Part shown: positions 48,491 to 59,698 of the stretch, piece after piece | How the letters are laid out: each line of letters starts with the position of its first letter | Position numbering within the stretch: the first letter of the stretch is position 1 | Assembly: GCA_036346375.1 (NCBI GenBank) | Contig: CM070501.1 | Location: 33,872,539-33,936,538, forward strand | DNA length: 64,000 nucleotides | Source of the DNA: Guadua angustifolia | Taxonomy: Eukaryota; Streptophyta; Magnoliopsida; Poales; Poaceae | Direction: 5' to 3' | Position numbers and translations under genes: made by a program | Notes under the pieces: model-generated | The model's input: only the letters and a program-made list of their open reading frames with translations | Told to the model about the DNA's origin: nothing | Database searches by the model: none

Positions 48491-49850
48491 GTTGACATAC
48501 AAAGACGACCAATATACACACCAATCGTGTTGAAATCCGAGTAAAAATCATTTTGTACAGAGAAGGTGGTGCCGCATGAACAATCCACTAGGATATGCAA
48601 ATGCAACGCAGCAAACCCACCCAGTGGCAAAACTAGAGCTAGAATAAAAGGCCAGGCACACAAATCTGCCAATTCCCCCCGCTCCGAAGCTTGCGAGCCA
48701 AAACGTGACGATCCCGGCCAGAAAGCGGATACTGATAAGAACAAGAGGATAAGCAGAAAGGAGCGGAAAGCTTTTGTATTGAAGCACCCATCTGTTATAA
48801 ACAGGATTGACACTGCCTTACCTGAAGTACGGATACATATTTGTGCTTCAATGCTTCATGCATTTCATCAACTTGTCTTTTCTGACAGTATGATTTGTTT
48901 TGCACAAACCAAACAATGCTAGAACATATGCAGCATTCTATGTTACTGAGTAAACCTACATACATGCTAATGTTATGTATCTCTGAATCCATGCCAATGG
49001 TCCATTAATTGTCATAGTGAATGAAGAACATCCTAATTTTATTTTTGTTTACTAGGGACACGACAGCGGCATCCCCAACTTCATTTTCAATACACAAGTC
49101 GAAGACTAATGTGAAGCGCACTTGGTGGCATCGTAGTATTAAGGCTGCTTAGAAAGAAGAGATGTACATTCCCCAGTTCTGCAATATACGTGCAACTCTC
49201 ACGAGGAAGGTTAGTGGATATTGGAGGATAGCACCCATCAGATGACCTTTCCTCATTTCCAATTTATTATCAAATGTTTATTTGTCTCCTCCTCAAATCA
49301 CCTCGGGTTGCTCACAATAGCGGCATCCACAAGGTAAAATGGCAGTAGAATGGTGCCCAGGATCACATGAGAGTGTTAAGAAAGCAAGATCCAAGCCGGA
49401 GCTCAACAACAATGGCGTGGCTTGGAAATCGGTAGAATGGGAAAAGTTATGATTATTCACCATGTGAGCTTGAGGGGAGCTCCCTCCCTTTAAAGGAGCA
49501 CTGGAGAGAGAGAAAGAGGAGCAATGGCAGCCAGGAGAGCCACACCACACCGTCGCACACGGGCGGCCGCGCGACATGGACGCGGCCGCCAATGCCTCCC
49601 TCTGACTTGCTCACCTCTTTGCTCGCTCTAGCTAGGGCTAGGGCATTGGTTCGGTGCTTTAGCCTTAGCAACTAGGCTGGCTTGGCCTGATAGGCCTTGC
49701 CGACCTAGTTGGCCCAGTAAATTGAGGGAAAACACAAATTTACCAATAGATAAAGCCATGGCAATGTAAGGCGTCATCCACAGAAATACCTCCACCCCAT
49801 GGAAGCATTCGATGATGAAGTTGGTGATCTGCAAAGCACAGAAAAAGTAT
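48491..49850. other. Intergenic DNA, no supported gene
   Basis: The longest frames here are about 118 codons (48566-48922, plus) and about 99 codons (49293-49592, minus). Neither shows a conserved motif or plausible splice context. The section around 49490-49640 is GC-rich. Confidence 0.45.
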
Positions 49851-52195
49851 AAGGGCTTGTTTGGATACCCCAAACCTGGCCAGGATCTCGGTCCATTCCC
49901 GAGGGTGGAAACCCTCTAGGCTAGCTTCCCCTGACCTGGTGGAAAGTGCATTTGGATATCAATGAGTTCGGGATTTCTCAGCCCAAACCACGCCATTTCC
50001 ACAGGGAAAAATCCTCGCCTCCTTATGTCGGGCTATCTTTCCCCGTCGCATAAACCATTCACCTCCTCCTTTTCTAGGGTTTTCGCCCCTTGCATCGTTG
50101 GCGGCGGCGGCAATTCCCCCTCCTCCTCCTGCTCCTCCATGCGTAAGGTATCATCTTTGCAATCGTTCTTTGTCTCTATAAATATGTGTGTGGTGTTGAT
50201 CTCTCCGGGTGGGGCTAGAGATGGGATGGGTTGATCCGTACCACGGATGGCTTTGGGGCGGACACGATATGGCCTTGTGAGGGTTTGGGTTTTATGAGGA
50301 CTCGTGGTGCGCCCTGCACAGCTTAGGGTTTTGTGGCGATCTGATCTGCTTGTCTGAATTTGGATTCATGGTGGATGTGATTTTCTTGGGGAAGATGCAC
50401 CCATGGTGCTATCAGATCGATGCATCATTTTTTGATCTGTGCCTTGGTTTGGATTTGTGAGTAGGAAGCACAGATATGATAGTAGTCTAAAAAATTCATA
50501 GTGGTATGAAAAATTCACAGTGATGCCTGTCTGGCTCAGGAATTGTGTTAGATTTAGTTTGGAAGAATAAAATTTCGCTGATCTAGTGGCTTAGACGATT
50601 TTCGTTGGTTCATGCAAAGTAGGGGGCATCAATGAGCAGATCTGGTGTTTTTTTTCTATGAACATTATACGTTGTTAGAAACATGGATTTTTTTTGTAAG
50701 TTCCTCATTGTTAGGCAAACAAATATCTGTTTTTTTTCTAACAGGAAGTATGCAAAATGCAAATATAGTTCCACATTGTTTGCTTTATTACAATGTGAGC
50801 AAAAGGAGCCATCTCACTATGGATCAGCTTGCTGTGGGTAGGTAATCTAGATCTAGTTCCCCGGGTTCTTTATTCTACTCTTTACACAAGTAATCAAATG
50901 CTCTAAGACTATGTAAGATATCACCCGAGATCCCAAAAAAATGAATATATGCAACATAGCCTGCACGTTGATATGATATTTTTCCTAAGCTGTTTAGAAT
51001 TTGTCAAGCAGCTAGTAGTCCTGATTATTCATGTTTTATGGGCTGTTTGATAACTTGATATGTTCTTGTTAGTGGTTACCACTTACCACAAACCAAGCTG
51101 GGCTGTCTAATGATATCGTGTTGTGAATTCTAACATGAACTTTGTTTCCCTCATCAGGGGAAGGTTGCAGAAAAGATTCATGGGGTAACATTGCTTATTG
51201 AAGACAGAGAGGATTCTATTTGTGCTGTGAGGTCCATGGCTGAGTTTGGACTTCCATGCTTACTGAAGAGTGAAGACAGATAATGTCAATGTTTACTGTG
51301 AGGTCCATCTTTACTGTAGACAAATAATGTCAATGTTTACTGTGAGGTCCATCTTTACTGTAGACAAATAATGTCAATGTTCATTGAAGACAGATAAGGA
51401 TTCTATTTGTGCTGCGAGGTCCATGCTTACTGAAGACAGATAATGTCAATGTTTTGCATTCTGGATTTTGTAACTACCAATGTTTATCTTAATTGGTGGA
51501 CTCTTGGGTTACTGTATGTCAACATATTTTTCTACTTGATTTCAATTCTCAAGTCACTTCTGTGCAATATACTAATAAAACAGAGGATCTATTATATATT
51601 TTGAATTTTTCTAATTTTTTTTTATTTTTTGGAGATTGTTTTTAATGCCCGAGATTTTCATCTCATGTCTTCCAAATGGTGGTAGGGAAAATTTCCTAGG
51701 AGGGATTATTCTCCTTGGGAATGAGAGGGATTCTATGGGCTTTGTTTGAATGTTAGGGGGGGATCCAAGGGAATAAAATCCCAAGGGGGATTTTGAAGAG
51801 CAAATTCTTGGAGGAACACAATGACTCCGGCGGTCCAGCTTCACATCCTGACAACCCTGACCTCAACGAGATAGCTGGTGACTCATCCGTATCACTATTG
51901 TGAAAAATGCCGGTTTTTTGGAGGCAACGGAGGTGGCGAGGGGAGGGGGAGGCGGAGGGGGACCGGTCGATGGAGGGGACGGAGGTAGTGGGCCTGGCGA
52001 TAGAGCTCTCTTCCCTCTCCTCTCCACGCGCTAGGTTACCCAGCCTCCCGTTCCTTAATACCGTGACTCCCCTCCTCTTTTATTACTTGGCTTATTACTT
52101 GGCCTCCAACCAAACGGTCGCCCTGATGCCTGGACTAGACGCCCAGTCGCGCCGCTGCGCCACTTAGACATCCAGATGGCCGGCTGGCGCTCTCC
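49851..52195. other. Transposon-end-like and gene-like sequence, unresolved
   Basis: GGGCTTGTTTGGATACC at 49853, preceded by TATAA, has the look of Tourist/Harbinger-type ends, but I found no inverted partner. Positions 49990-50150 read like a plant gene 5' end (CT-rich, then a possible donor at about 50147). Possible acceptors at about 50744 and 51158 precede a short open stretch, GKVAEKIHGVTLLIED, at 51159. A second MITE-like start, GGGCTTTGTTTG, is at 51739. None of this could be assembled into a gene. Confidence 0.35.
51275..51440. repeat. 44-bp tandem repeat
   Basis: Units beginning GACARATAATGTCAATG start at 51275, 51319 and 51363. A fourth, interrupted copy carries an insertion that duplicates the upstream GATTCTATTTGTGCTG stretch at 51210. 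The first units are nearly identical. Confidence 0.8.
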
Positions 52196-52203
52196 AATCA
52201 ATG

Positions 52204-54445
52204 TAGGCCTGGGCATTCAGTTTTTGTGGCCCATTTGATTCGGTTTATTCGGTGTGATTTTTTCCGTTTTTAGTAGTTAGGAATCGAAATTCTCAGATGA
52301 AAATAGAAAACCGAACTAATTAAGCTAAAAAAATTTGGTTCTGTTATTTTGGTTTTCGGTAAAACCGAACTATGCTTACAAGCTGGATCTTTTGATCAGT
52401 TGATCTATCCAACAATCAATAAATAGCATAAACAAAAGAGTACAAATTTAAACAGCACTACTTCAGAGTCCAAATTTAAATAGCATTACTAGAGAATCTA
52501 AACTTAAACAACACTACTACATAGTCCAAATTTTACCGAGCTTCTACTCTGCTGTTGAGAGATACTGGATTGTTCCTACTTCTGAATACTAAGAGAATGA
52601 TCACAATGGATGTCCATTTCTGAAAACAGGAGTACTCATAGCAATTCCTTTATCATCAGTGACACCCTTCCTCATCATATCATTTAAATTGCCACAAGCT
52701 TCAATCTCTATTGCATTTAGGTCATCCCAATCATCAGCAGGTTGTGTTGCATCGGCCAATTAAGCAAGGATATCATCGCCATAGTTCTCCACAAAAATAA
52801 AACCTTGGCCACCTTCTCCTGTAGTCCTGCACTAGAAGAATAAAGTATCATGTAGCAAACAATTTAGGAAGTATGTTTCTGCTCAAGTACCTCAACATGC
52901 TTCTCATCCTATCCAGTTTGACTTTGAGGCTCAATGCCAAAACCCACCATCCAATATCCTTAGTAGAAGTGATGTATTGGATGGTTTCGAGGGTTCTAAA
53001 GGTAATTACTACCGAACTAAGTTCATATTTGTTTAAAATTGCATTCAATCTTACAATTTTTTAACATTGCTTTCAATATGAAAATAGATGCCTTTATTAT
53101 GAATATGCAGCTGCAGAGGATGATCCATTGCCAGGCATAGATGGCCTTCGAATCACGGGTGACGCTTGGCCTCTTGGGTTACATAAGACCAGCCAAAAGA
53201 GAAGTTTTATAGATTGGAAAGCTAAACTACATGAAAGCCGAAGCAAACACATAGTATCCATTAATTTTCAGAAAGCACATCATATGTCAAAATGGCATTT
53301 TGCCATACCAACCACAGGAATATTTTCACAATGATTTTTATTGAACTATCAACATCTAAACTAAAAAGGAATAGAGACATACATGATAATCACACTAAAA
53401 ATTTGATCTTTCCTGATGGAAGCACAGGACAATATTGAACTCCCACCCTCAGCTTCACTAAATTATCTATAGTTGCAATGATGCATACAAGAATTTTACT
53501 GTCCCTGGACCCTGGATAGTAATACTAACAAATACAACTAGCCCGCAGCCACATACTAACATGCTTACAGATCTAAGATTTTTCAATGTAAAACTACGCC
53601 TGTTTGAAATGCAAGTTTAATGTAAAGCAATAGAGCATATAATCAATATTATTCCACAACAATTCATAGCTCAGGAGTCAGGATTCACAATTACAAACCT
53701 AAGGTAAGGAGCCAAGTAGAGTAGTAGACGGTCTCGGTGGTTGCGACTTGTGACTGCTCGATGGCTGGATGGGAGGGCAATGATGGCTCGGTCCCTTGGG
53801 GGATGGAAGCCGGGAGGTGGTGCCTGGGGCTGCGCCGGGAGGGAGGCGACGGTATTGGCACCGGGCTATGCTTGGAGGGCGTCGATAGTACTGGCGCGGT
53901 GCTACGCCCGGAGGGCGGCGACAGTACTGGCACGGTGGTGCCTAGGGCTGCGCCGAGAGGTGGCACCTAGGTCTGCTACGTCGGGAGGGGAACCACCGAG
54001 CCAGGACTTTGGGACCAGGAGGCGGGAGCCTGGGAGGGCCCACACCATCGCCGCCGCTACCCACTGGTTTGCGAGGGGAAGAGGAAGACTAGGGAACTTC
54101 GAAATTAGCAACTAGGGTTGGTGTCTGGTCATCTGCGTCTTGGCGATTGGATATTTGGATTTGGGGAACGACTGAACGAGGGCCTAGGAAGTGGGGAACT
54201 AGGGTTGGCTGCGGGCCTGCAAGATTGCGATGCGCAGAAATGGCCGGATGGCCAGGATGGGAACCAACCGAGCGAGATATCAGTTTATTTGGTAAACCGG
54301 TTTTTTTGGTTTTTGAAATTACAAAACCAAACCGTAAACCGAAAATCAAATGGTGCCAAAATAAAAACCAAACTGAAAACTAAAATAATTGGTTAATTTG
54401 GTTTGGTTGGATTTTTTAGTTTCGGTTTAAAAGTGTCCACCCCTA
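52204..54445. mobile_element. hAT-like element remnant (2.24 kb)
   Basis: The ends are TAGGCCTGGGCATTC and the inverse of TAGGGGTGGACACTT, the TAGG..TGG form of hAT TIRs. Both sub-ends are dense in AAACCGAA/TTCGGTTT words in inverted orientation. The flanks AATCAATG (52196-52203) and AGTTGATG (54446-54453) match at 5 of 8 positions, all mismatches being transitions. Inside, a minus-strand stretch (52610-52810) reads as a degraded coding segment with one stop. A GC-rich block (53740-54110) holds three imperfect repeats of about 45 bp that read as Ser/Pro-rich repeats on the minus strand. I cannot confirm a transposase. Confidence 0.6.
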
Positions 54446-55714
54446 AGTTGATGCATCGGGTCTTAGCATTCCCCTTTGGCCACTGGGATGCCTAGGCGGT
54501 GACTAAGCGCCACCTAGGTGACGCCATGATAACAATGGTTGCTAAGGATAATAAGAAGTATTAGAGTATAATAAGAACTTACGCTGGCACAACGAAAATG
54601 GGGATGGACAAGGAGAACGATAGCCAAGGCCAAAATGTGTCTGCAAAGGATGCATTTGGAGTGCAAATAATAGTGTGATTATCACTGCAAAAGTTAACTG
54701 AACTGTCAAACTTCAATGAACAATAATGTTCCATTTCCACGTTAAGCATATTTTATATATCTTCTTTTATCTACCACAATAAAATATTATCCCAAAATAA
54801 TACACAAAATTATCATCCTTTTAACTGTGCCTTTCTTCTATAGTACAAATTTCCTAAAGTTTTTTAAACTTAAAGTGAATATTACACTTATGTCATTAAG
54901 TCTTCAGATTGTCTGGCCAATATACCACTACCTTCATTAATTCAAATTTTTGGAGTTCCTCTAGTCAAAGTAGTGATTCATTATAAATAGGATATAAAAA
55001 TCCAATTTGGTGATTAAAGTAAGTAATGCATAAATACATTTTTATGGTGCAAATACACAATTACCTAATAGCTAAGTATGTTATTTACAGTCGGGCACAT
55101 AGAACAAATGGAAGCTTGTGAAGTAAGTTCATTTGGATTCTCTTGAAGTATATGTGGGGTGTTAAAGCTACCACCTCTGCATGCACCCGGATACTTGGAT
55201 GGAGGACTTGTGATACAAAGAGAAATTACTGATGGAGCGACATGGAGACAATGAAACAAGAATAAACTCAAGGTGGCTAGTGATCCCAAACTACTCGCCC
55301 TGGGTATTTTCTAGAAAAGGACAACGCAAAACTAGATCAAGATGATTGTGTAGATGGAGGTCTTTAAGCTGATTGCATATGCATGCAGAGAGTTCAGCTT
55401 TACGTAACAGAGTTCTCCATGACTTAAACTGAAAATGGATTGTCTAGGTTTGGTCAACTTGTGGAACAACACTGTCAAGGTTGACAAGCTACATTCAGTC
55501 ATTATGGATATCCAGGAGACAAGTAAATCTTTGCAGGGTTTCAGGCCATGCATGCTATATTCCGAGGGAATCAAACATCTCGAATGCACAATCTACATAG
55601 TGTCATGTCACCTTAAACACCTCATCACATTTACTAAATTTTTAAATAAATCCAGAAAATGGTCTAAGCAACCTATGTGGGCACCTCTATTAGTTGTTCA
55701 TGTCTTCCTACCTA
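54446..55714. other. Intergenic DNA, nothing recognised
   Basis: Mostly AT-rich sequence. The longest frame (55435-55818, plus) runs into the neighbouring MITE and shows no conserved motif. No promoter, RNA gene or element could be supported. Confidence 0.45.
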
Positions 55715-55969
55715 CTCTCTTCGGTCACAAATTATTGTCGATTTGGAACCGACATGATCTTCAAAATACAGTTTTGACCACTAATTTCTATTGTAATATA
55801 TATAACCCAATAAAATAACAATATTATGAATGTAATTTTTTAGACAAATATGCATATATGATTTTCATGTATCCAATTTAAATATTTTAAAAGATATTAG
55901 TAGTCAAAGTTTCAAAAGTTTAACTATACCTATGTCTAAAACGAAAACTTTTTGTGAGCCGAGGAAGGT
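55715..55969. mobile_element. Second Stowaway-like MITE, same family as in GLDP intron 9
   Basis: The left end CTCTCTTCGGTCACAAATTATTGTCG follows TA (55713-55714). The right end AAACTTTTTGTGAGCCGAGGAAGG is its imperfect inverse. The inner parts TTTTGACCACTAAT on the left and TAGTCAAAGTTTCAAAAG on the right match the intron-9 element in reverse orientation. The right boundary is approximate. Confidence 0.72.
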
Positions 55970-56161
55970 CAAAATATGCATGATCATTGATCTATTCACT
56001 GTTGTTATGTTATATTATTTCTATGTGAAGCTTCAAGTCCAGGGATGCTATATATATTGATTATCAAACTCTGGGTTGAAATGTATGTTTATACCGGAAT
56101 TCTACTAAAAGCACTAGTCAAACTCGTTAGAACACGTGTAAGTATATAAGTTAAAAAAACT

Positions 56162-57147
56162 TGTTGTTGGGGAATCCGGGTCGAGGAGACCTACACATGC
56201 CACACCAACTAGTCTAAGTTGGTTAGCCTTTTTTCTTTCATACTGCTTAGTGTTTTAATTATTGGCCTCCGGGCAGTTGAGCTACTCTTATTAAAGCCAA
56301 GACTGTCTAACTTCCGGCCGGACGAGCCACTCACGTTAAAACTAGGACTATTGTGATTTAAGGCTGACGAGCCACTCAAGTTGAATTACAACCCAAAGCA
56401 CTTAGTAGTAACATGTACGTGGCTTATCGTGAGAAACCAACTCTTATATACGAGAACTTAACTATTTATTTCACTATCACAAAACTTTGGTACAATACAA
56501 CTTTGACACTCTTAATGGCTAACCTAGTATTCTATCTATGTGCCACCTCTCATAGCTCTCCCTAACACTCTTAAGACACTCGTAAAATGAGGGAGAAACA
56601 AACCTACCCAGTGGACTGCCAAGACTTATGGCGGCTTGTGGCCTTATGATAGCTCATATGGGTTATCTATAACATGCATATGGCACACCTTATGACACAC
56701 AAAGGGGAGGAGGGCATCCCTATTTATAGTGGTGCATAGCTATTGATGGATTACTGTCATCATCTTAACATTTAACATCTAAATGTCTACTATCATGAAA
56801 CTTTTAGGAAAGTATCTATATATTTTATCTAAAATATCCTAGCTCTAGATGATTCCTAACTTTGACATGAAGCATGGCTCTAGCATCATTCATGGCAAAT
56901 ATCTATCCACCATGTATACTATCAAATTTTAGAATATTCAACTTTACCATGAAGACTCCCTGAACTATTTGTTCTAAGGCATTCACGCTAAATATTTTTG
57001 TCTTTGTAATTTCTCCTTTCTTCTAGAATATTCTAAGTATGCATTGCTTATTCTCAACACTCGCAAATGAAAGTTTTGTACATGTATTTGGACTCATCAC
57101 CCCTAGGTTTGGAATATGTATGCCTCTATAGCTACTAGTAGCTAACA
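56162..57147 (-). repeat. Possible solo LTR
   Basis: Read on the minus strand, the section starts TGTTAGCTAC at 57147, has CTATAAATAGGGATG (56717-56730) as a TATA region and ends CCCCAACAACA near 56162. That is the general form of a copia LTR of about 1 kb. No matching 5-bp TSD is visible and there is no second copy in the window, so the call is tentative. Confidence 0.35.
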
Positions 57148-57242
57148 GTGCAAAATAATCATCATTTTTTGCATTAATCTTAACTTCGTACAAAGTGCAA
57201 AATAACCATCATTTTTTGCATTAATCTTAACTCCGTACAAAG
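57148..57242. repeat. 47-bp tandem duplication next to the methyltransferase stop codon
   Basis: The unit GTGCAAAATAATCATC... is present twice (57148-57194 and 57195-57241) with two differences. It lies directly downstream of the stop codon at 57251-57253 on the minus strand, hence in the probable 3' UTR. Confidence 0.85.
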
Positions 57243-57250
57243 TCTACGGT

Positions 57251-57953
57251 TTAAGCTGTTTTCTTTTTGGAGTAGACAATGTACATCGGGTCTGTTCGTC
57301 CTGGATTAGGAGATATATCAACAGCCTGTAAGAATTGAAAAGGTAATATTCATGTTATGGGCCTGGTTTAAACACATAAATTGAAGAATGTTAGAGAACT
57401 ATATATTGCAGCTGCAAATGTTTAGAAGGTTATTCAGTTCTTGCTAGGAACATGCTCAGAAAAATAAACACAAATATAATTTTTAGATTCCATTAACTAT
57501 TCAACAGTAGACAAATGACATACCTCAGGGGGTTCAAAACCTCCGGCATAATGGAAGTAAGCCCCAACTATCCACGCATGATCAGCATCACCAGTTGATG
57601 TCCAGATAGAAATAGCTTTTGTCCAAAAGCAGCGATTGGAAAAACTGTATGCAACATTAAAACTAGAATTTAGAACCCCTCAACATAATTATCTGATAAT
57701 AAAAACTCTTCTATAAAAAATAGTTCATAGTAAATGGCATGCATCATGTTAGTAATGCCATGGACAACACGTTACCTCATTATAGCTAGTCCTGCTGGTT
57801 TAAGTATTCGTCGCATCTCCTTAAAAACATCTATTGGTTTTGTCAAGTAGTCTACACTAACCTAGAAGCCAAAAAAAGCTACTATCAGATCATATCATCA
57901 TATAAACAACTAGATAGGTGCACAGATGTAATATTAGCTATATTTGTTATGAC

Positions 57954-57985
<32 letters not shown>

Positions 57986-59698
57986 TGGGACTGAATTTAT
58001 GATATAGAAGACACTGTACCACATTGGTTATAACATCAAAAGTGTTATCATCAAAAGGAAGCTTTGCGTTCAAATTGAGGTCTTGCACAACATACTCTGT
58101 CAAAACCTATTGTCACAACAAAACAAACAAAATGCCTTGTCAAAATATAGTTTGCTCAAACAACCTAAAAGCAAGTACTTTGTAGCAGAAAATGTACAGT
58201 GTCATCTTTTAGAATTATTTGACCTAACCCCAATGTTAAGTCACCAAATTCCAGTGTTACTGCATATGAGATACATGTTTGCAATGGTAAGAATGTAGAT
58301 TCCAAAACACATATTTAACAATAAAATATTTTTTAAGTCGGAACTATCTTTGAAGGAAAAGTTAAGTAAATCGTATTCGATCAAGCACTATCTTGAGTTG
58401 TAGGGAGAGTGGTGTAGCTGTCTAAAGCTCTTTTCGCTTGTTTTAACTACCATAAACGGTTTCATTGGCCGAGCTATCATTTCTTCTGTAGCAACAAGTA
58501 AATATTTTACTCCTCTTAAGTCGAACTATACTATTGCTATCAGCCTATCAGTATGAGTCTCCGGTGAATCAAATCTAGCATAACACACCAAATGAGTCAA
58601 TTGCTCAATTCACAAAACAGCATTTGCTGCTATCACTTGAAAGTTTTTTTTTTAATTTTGTAGATCAAATGTACCTAAAGGCACTAACTAAGGCAGTACA
58701 CAATACCGGATTCCTTTTCAGCTCGTCTTCATTCATACCCATCCCCACAATCTTCTCCTGTTTGTACCCGGGTGGATAATGGCTCACCTACACAAGGTGG
58801 AAGCCGTAAGAAACTTCACAGTAAGACATTAGAAACTAAGTGATAACTTGCAAGATAAAAAATCCTACCCAGCTGCTGCACATGTCCAAGATAGCCACCC
58901 CAGGAGTGTTGCTGGGAGGAAGAACTTCCGAGTAGTATTCCGTGAGAGCCCTGATTGCTTGGTCATCAATGTGCGTGACAAAACGGGGAACTGAATAGAA
59001 TAGAGTATCTGATGATCTGCCAAGTGATTAGAACGCATCATTCAGGTAACCACCGGCTGCCCAAAATTTATCATGCTAGTGATTAATTACGCTAGAATAG
59101 ACGTTTTCACTAATGAACTGTTGTTCATCAGGTGACAATGTCGATCATAGTAGTAAGTAACAGCACTAGCAACAACCACTGGCTACTCGAATCCTGAAAA
59201 TTTTGCACATGAACCGCGTCAAGCCGTCAATGCTCCGAGCTACTTACTCGTCGAAGCGGCTGAAGTCCTCGGGTTTGAAAGGGAACTCCTCCGGCCACTC
59301 CACATTCTTCAAAATCTACAAACATTACCCATAATTTGCACCAACAGACGCAATTTAAACACGCGCCCGCGCGCGCACCCATGGGTGGCGCGGGGCGCAC
59401 AAGAGGAAAACAAGAAATGGTCACGCAAAACAACCTGTTCGACCGGGGAAACCCCCTGCCTCGGCCGCGCCGCTGCCACGAACGAGCGGGACGGGACGCC
59501 GCCGGAGGCCATGCTGACGAGCTGGTCCACGAAGGTGGCGCCGAGGCCAAGGAAGGCGCGCCGCGATCGCGCAGCCTGCCGTGGGACTGGAGCGCGGCGG
59601 ACACGAGGGACGGCGGCGCGGGCGAGAAGCGTTGTAGGGCGGGGCCTTCTCAGGGCGAGGAGGAGGAGGAGGTCAGGGCGTGGCGCGAGGGTGGCCAT
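57251..59698 (-). CDS. SAM-dependent methyltransferase, probably plastid-targeted
   Basis: I reconstruct eight exons on the minus strand: 59698-59435, 59315-59248, 59016-58869, 58787-58707, 58106-58020, 57861-57776, 57644-57524 and 57325-57251. All have GT/AG introns and they total 930 bases, giving 309 residues. The first 65 residues are rich in Arg, Ala, Leu and Pro without acids, as a chloroplast transit peptide should be; an upstream in-frame Met adds 26 residues. VAILDMCSSW (residues 151-160) is an atypical motif I, followed by SHYPPGY, GMGMNEDEL, LPFDDNTFDVITNV and FKEMRRILKPAG, the last two typical of class I methyltransferases. The end SPNPGRTDPMYIVY is a conserved family tail as I remember it. 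The substrate is unknown. Intron 5 carries a (GA)12 run at 57961-57985. Confidence 0.9.
57961..57985. repeat. GA microsatellite
   Basis: A perfect GA dinucleotide run of about 25 bp lies in the intron between exons 5 and 6 of the methyltransferase gene, preceded by CACA. Confidence 0.95.

Noticed and set aside
49853..51760. A full Tourist/Harbinger element from GGGCTTGTTTGG
   Set aside because: No inverted partner end and no TAA/TTA duplication were found; the second GGGCTTTGTTTG at 51739 is in the same orientation.
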